Assembly: GCA_965603205.1 (NCBI GenBank)
Contig: CBFDCC010000012.1
Location: forward strand, 1 to 64,000
DNA length: 64,000 nt
Direction: 5' to 3'
From: Temperatibacter sp965603205
GTDB taxonomy: Bacteria > Pseudomonadota > Alphaproteobacteria > Sphingomonadales > Kordiimonadaceae
The translations under genes and the position numbers were made by a program. Positions 61,643 to 64,000 of the stretch are shown piece by piece; within the stretch, counting starts at the first letter, position 1, and each line of letters opens with the position of its first letter. Below the pieces are notes generated by a model. That model searched no databases and was not told the origin of the DNA. It saw nothing but the letters and a program-made list of their open reading frames with translations.

Positions 61643-63058
61643 ATGGTGGCTAAAGGGGGGATCCTTTCAGAAGAAATTTCTGAGCAGACATCACAAAATA
61701 CAAATACTACAGATAGCTATGCATGGACACGAGTCTGTGAAAAGTTCCGTAGTGAATTTGGTGATCAGGCCTATGAAACATGGGTTGGGCAACTGGATTA
61801 TGTCGGTGTAGATGCTGGCCAAGCCAATTTAACGGCGCCGACTAAGTTTGTCCGTGATTGGATACAGCGTCATTACGCACCCCGTCTTAAAGACTTTCTC
61901 ACAAGTGAAAATGCCGACATCCATGATGTAGCCATTCGTCTGAGTCATGGTAAAACCCGTGTTAAAACCGCAAGTGAAGTAGCCACCTCTAGTAAGGTGA
62001 TAAACACCACCCGCAGCAAAGGTGGTTTAATCGAAGGCTCAGCGCTGGATAACCGCTATAGTTTTGATAGTTTTGTTGTAGGCAAGTCAAATGAATTGGC
62101 TTACGCCGCTGCTAAACGCATTGCCGAGAGCGATGATGTGCCTTTTAACCCCTTGTTTTTACATGGTGGTGTAGGGCTGGGCAAAACCCATCTTATGCAC
62201 GCAATCGCGTGGGAGACAATGCGCTGCAATCCAGAGAAAAAAGTTGTTTATGTATCTGCTGAGAAATTTATGTTTGAATTTATCGCAGCCCTGCGTTTCA
62301 AGGACACACATGCTTTTAAGCAAAAGTTTCGTAATGTTGATTTGTTAATGGTGGATGATGTTCAGTTCATCGCCAACAAAGACAGTACCCAAGAAGAATT
62401 TTTTCATACATTCAACGCACTGGTGGATAATCGCTGTCAGGTGGTGATTACCGCTGATCGCTCCCCCACAGATCTTGAAGGTATCGAAGAACGGATTATA
62501 TCTCGTCTTGGCTGGGGCCTTGTTGCTGATATTCATCCAACGGACTATGAGTTGCGCCTCGGCATCCTGCAATCAAAGGCTGAGACTAAGCGAAATATCA
62601 TTGTACCTGCCGAAGTTTTAGAATTTCTTGCCAAGCGCATCACATCAAACGTGCGCGAGCTAGAAGGCGCTTTAAACCGCGTGATGGCCTACGCTGAGCT
62701 TGTTGGGCGTCCTATTACTATGGAAATGACCCGTGATGTCCTACAGGACCTTATTCGCGCCAATGACCGTAAATTAACCATTGATGAGATTCAGCGCACT
62801 GTGGCGGAGTATTTTAATCTACGTCTGGCTGAGATGCTATCGGAGCGCCGCGCACGCAATATTGTCCGTCCGCGCCAGATTGCCATGTATCTGTGCAAAC
62901 GGATGACCAGTCGCAGTTTACCAGAGATTGGACGTAAATTTGGTGGTCGTGACCATACCACCGTTATGCACGCTGTGCGCAAGATTGAAGATCTATGTCG
63001 CAGTGATAGCCAAATTGATGAAGATCTCACACGATTAACACGCCAATTAGAAGGCTAA
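61643..63058 (+). CDS. dnaA: Chromosomal replication initiator DnaA
   Basis: 471 residues. Domain I about 25-90, variable domain II to about 130, AAA+ domain III (Walker A GGVGLGKTHLMHAI, Walker B LLMVDDVQFIANK, sensor RSPTDLEG) and DNA-binding domain IV with signature GGRDHTTVMHAVRKIE. It opens the origin for replication. ATG 61643 follows TTAGGAGCTTAACAAA. Followed by a terminator, then dnaN. Confidence 0.97.
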   Translation: MVAKGGILSEEISEQTSQNTNTTDSYAWTRVCEKFRSEFGDQAYETWVGQLDYVGVDAGQANLTAPTKFVRDWIQRHYAPRLKDFLTSENADIHDVAIRLSHGKTRVKTASEVATSSKVINTTRSKGGLIEGSALDNRYSFDSFVVGKSNELAYAAAKRIAESDDVPFNPLFLHGGVGLGKTHLMHAIAWETMRCNPEKKVVYVSAEKFMFEFIAALRFKDTHAFKQKFRNVDLLMVDDVQFIANKDSTQEEFFHTFNALVDNRCQVVITADRSPTDLEGIEERIISRLGWGLVADIHPTDYELRLGILQSKAETKRNIIVPAEVLEFLAKRITSNVRELEGALNRVMAYAELVGRPITMEMTRDVLQDLIRANDRKLTIDEIQRTVAEYFNLRLAEMLSERRARNIVRPRQIAMYLCKRMTSRSLPEIGRKFGGRDHTTVMHAVRKIEDLCRSDSQIDEDLTRLTRQLEG

Positions 63059-63445
63059 GTTGTTTTCAAATTATTAGGAGGCGCTCTTTTGGGCGCCTTT
63101 TTTATTGGCCTAGAACGCCTAGTTTCAGCCGAGAGAACACCAACAGAGCGACTCCGCAGAAACTCTATGGATTAACCCCAAAATTACCCCTAGAATCAAC
63201 TATAAAAAATCAGGGTAAAAAAATATCGAAAAACTCCATTTTTTGGTTGGTTTATCCGCTCAGTACGCTATTGTCATATTTGAATGCTGGTCATGAGGAA
63301 GGGTACTAGGATTTAAGGGGAAAATAACAGCTTTTTTATCGCTTTATTTATGTGGTAAAGCCAAGCCAAACTTATACTCTTAAACCTACCTTATTTAAGT
63401 CTCTCAAGGCCTTAACTGAACACTGGAAATCAAGAAGAAGATCCG
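63059..63445. other. dnaA-dnaN intergenic region
   Basis: 387 bases with the dnaA terminator at its left end and AT-rich sequence after it; presumably the dnaN promoter lies here. TTATCCGCT and a TGTGGTAAA stretch are weak DnaA-box-like words only. No gene is seen. Confidence 0.5.
63079..63103 (+). terminator. dnaA terminator
   Basis: AGGCGC (63079-63084) pairs with GCGCCT (63093-63098), followed by a T run; it separates dnaA from dnaN, which should have its own promoter. Confidence 0.75.
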
Positions 63446-64000
63446 ATGAAAGTAACCATAGAACGCAGTACGCTCTTAAAAACTCTCGGGCACGTTCAAT
63501 CTGTTGTTGAACGTCGCAATACTATTCCGATTTTATCAAATGTCATGATCGAGGCTGAAGGGAGCGGAATCTCACTCACAGCCACCGATCTAGATATCGC
63601 CATCATAGAGCATGCTGATGCTACCGTCGAAACCCCTGGTTCTACGACGGTCCCAGCCCATACCCTATTTGATATCGTGCGTAAGTTACCTGATGGATCT
63701 GAGGTTCAGCTAGAGCTAGAAGACGGCGAACGTCTAACGGTAAAAGCAGGTCGTAGTCGCTTTACACTAGCCTGTTTACCGCGTGATGATTTCCCTGTGA
63801 TGAGCGAGGGTGAATTGCCGCACCGTTTTGAACTGCCCGCTGCAGAATTAAAGCGTCTAATCGACAAGGCGCGCTTTGCAATCTCTACCGAGGAAACGCG
63901 TTATTACCTCAATGGTATTTACCTGCATGTAGCCGACGGTGAAAATGGTGCACGCCTCCGCGCTGTGGCAACGGACGGTCACCGTCTTGCCCGTGTCGAG
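63446..64000 (+). CDS. dnaN: DNA polymerase III beta sliding clamp, 3' end outside window
   Basis: 185 codons are visible from ATG 63446, open to the window end. Starts MKVTIERSTLLKTLGHVQSV, then ERRNTIPILSNVMIEA, and later FALVSS-like RFAISTEETRYYLNGIY and ATDGHRLARV, the conserved first two clamp domains. It forms the ring that holds polymerase on DNA. The third domain is beyond the window. Confidence 0.95.
   Translation, partial: MKVTIERSTLLKTLGHVQSVVERRNTIPILSNVMIEAEGSGISLTATDLDIAIIEHADATVETPGSTTVPAHTLFDIVRKLPDGSEVQLELEDGERLTVKAGRSRFTLACLPRDDFPVMSEGELPHRFELPAAELKRLIDKARFAISTEETRYYLNGIYLHVADGENGARLRAVATDGHRLARVE

Noticed and set aside
61007..63445. Replication origin near dnaA
   Set aside because: Only single weak DnaA-box-like words were found; no cluster of TTATNCACA-type boxes or AT-rich unwinding array could be shown.

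Overview
The window looks like the chromosome of an aerobic, probably marine alphaproteobacterium. The evidence is the housekeeping block ubiE-ubiB-coaBC / mutM / rpsT / dnaA / dnaN, a DUF1289 gene, three large TonB-dependent receptors, a glyoxylate shunt with a RamB/ScfR-type regulator, and one exact GTTC-N7-GTTC motif, the LexA box form known from Alphaproteobacteria. I cannot name the genus.

Layout. 1-5383 is the 3' part of a giant RTX calcium-binding protein that runs in from the left. 5384-31150 is accessory DNA punctuated by three copies of a dispersed repeat ending in an identical 34-nt hairpin (near 5573-5787, 15850-16064 and 31014-31144). Between copies 1 and 2 lie a TonB receptor, a sulfotransferase-like protein and a FecI-FecR-TonB receptor signalling cassette. 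Between copies 2 and 3 lie a broken tyrosine recombinase and a GC-richer catabolic cluster: acyl-CoA ligase, AraC regulator, two acyl-CoA dehydrogenases, a glutathione transferase, both subunits of a biotin-dependent acyl-CoA carboxylase, an enoyl-CoA hydratase and an AtuA-type protein. This gene set matches acyclic terpene (citronellol/geraniol) utilisation. A Tat-exported SpdH-like flavoprotein and a secreted cupin follow. 31248-38580 holds a TPR-sulfotransferase, a third TonB receptor and a BetT-type transporter divergent from a MarR regulator.

38564-52434 is core metabolism: DUF1289, an alkyltransferase-like protein, serine dehydratase, ferredoxin, leucyl aminopeptidase, a MarR-NlpC/P60 pair, cytochrome c, prephenate dehydratase, a TlpA-like protein, DsrE and ThiF/MoeB-like proteins, then the RamB-like regulator divergent from aceB-aceA. 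52613-54528 is a two-gene insert, DUF5131 (Gp37/Gp68) plus a three-Cys-motif partner protein (TcmP), with an exact LexA-type box over its predicted promoter. 54515-64000 is the ubiE-ubiB-coaBC operon (coaBC carries an extra N-terminal HTH), mutM, a small secreted protein, an enoyl-CoA hydratase, rpsT, dnaA and the start of dnaN.

Most notable: the apparently SOS-controlled DUF5131/TcmP pair; the tRNA-3'-end-like repeat that separates two metabolic modules beside a dead integrase; and the HTH-CoaBC fusion.
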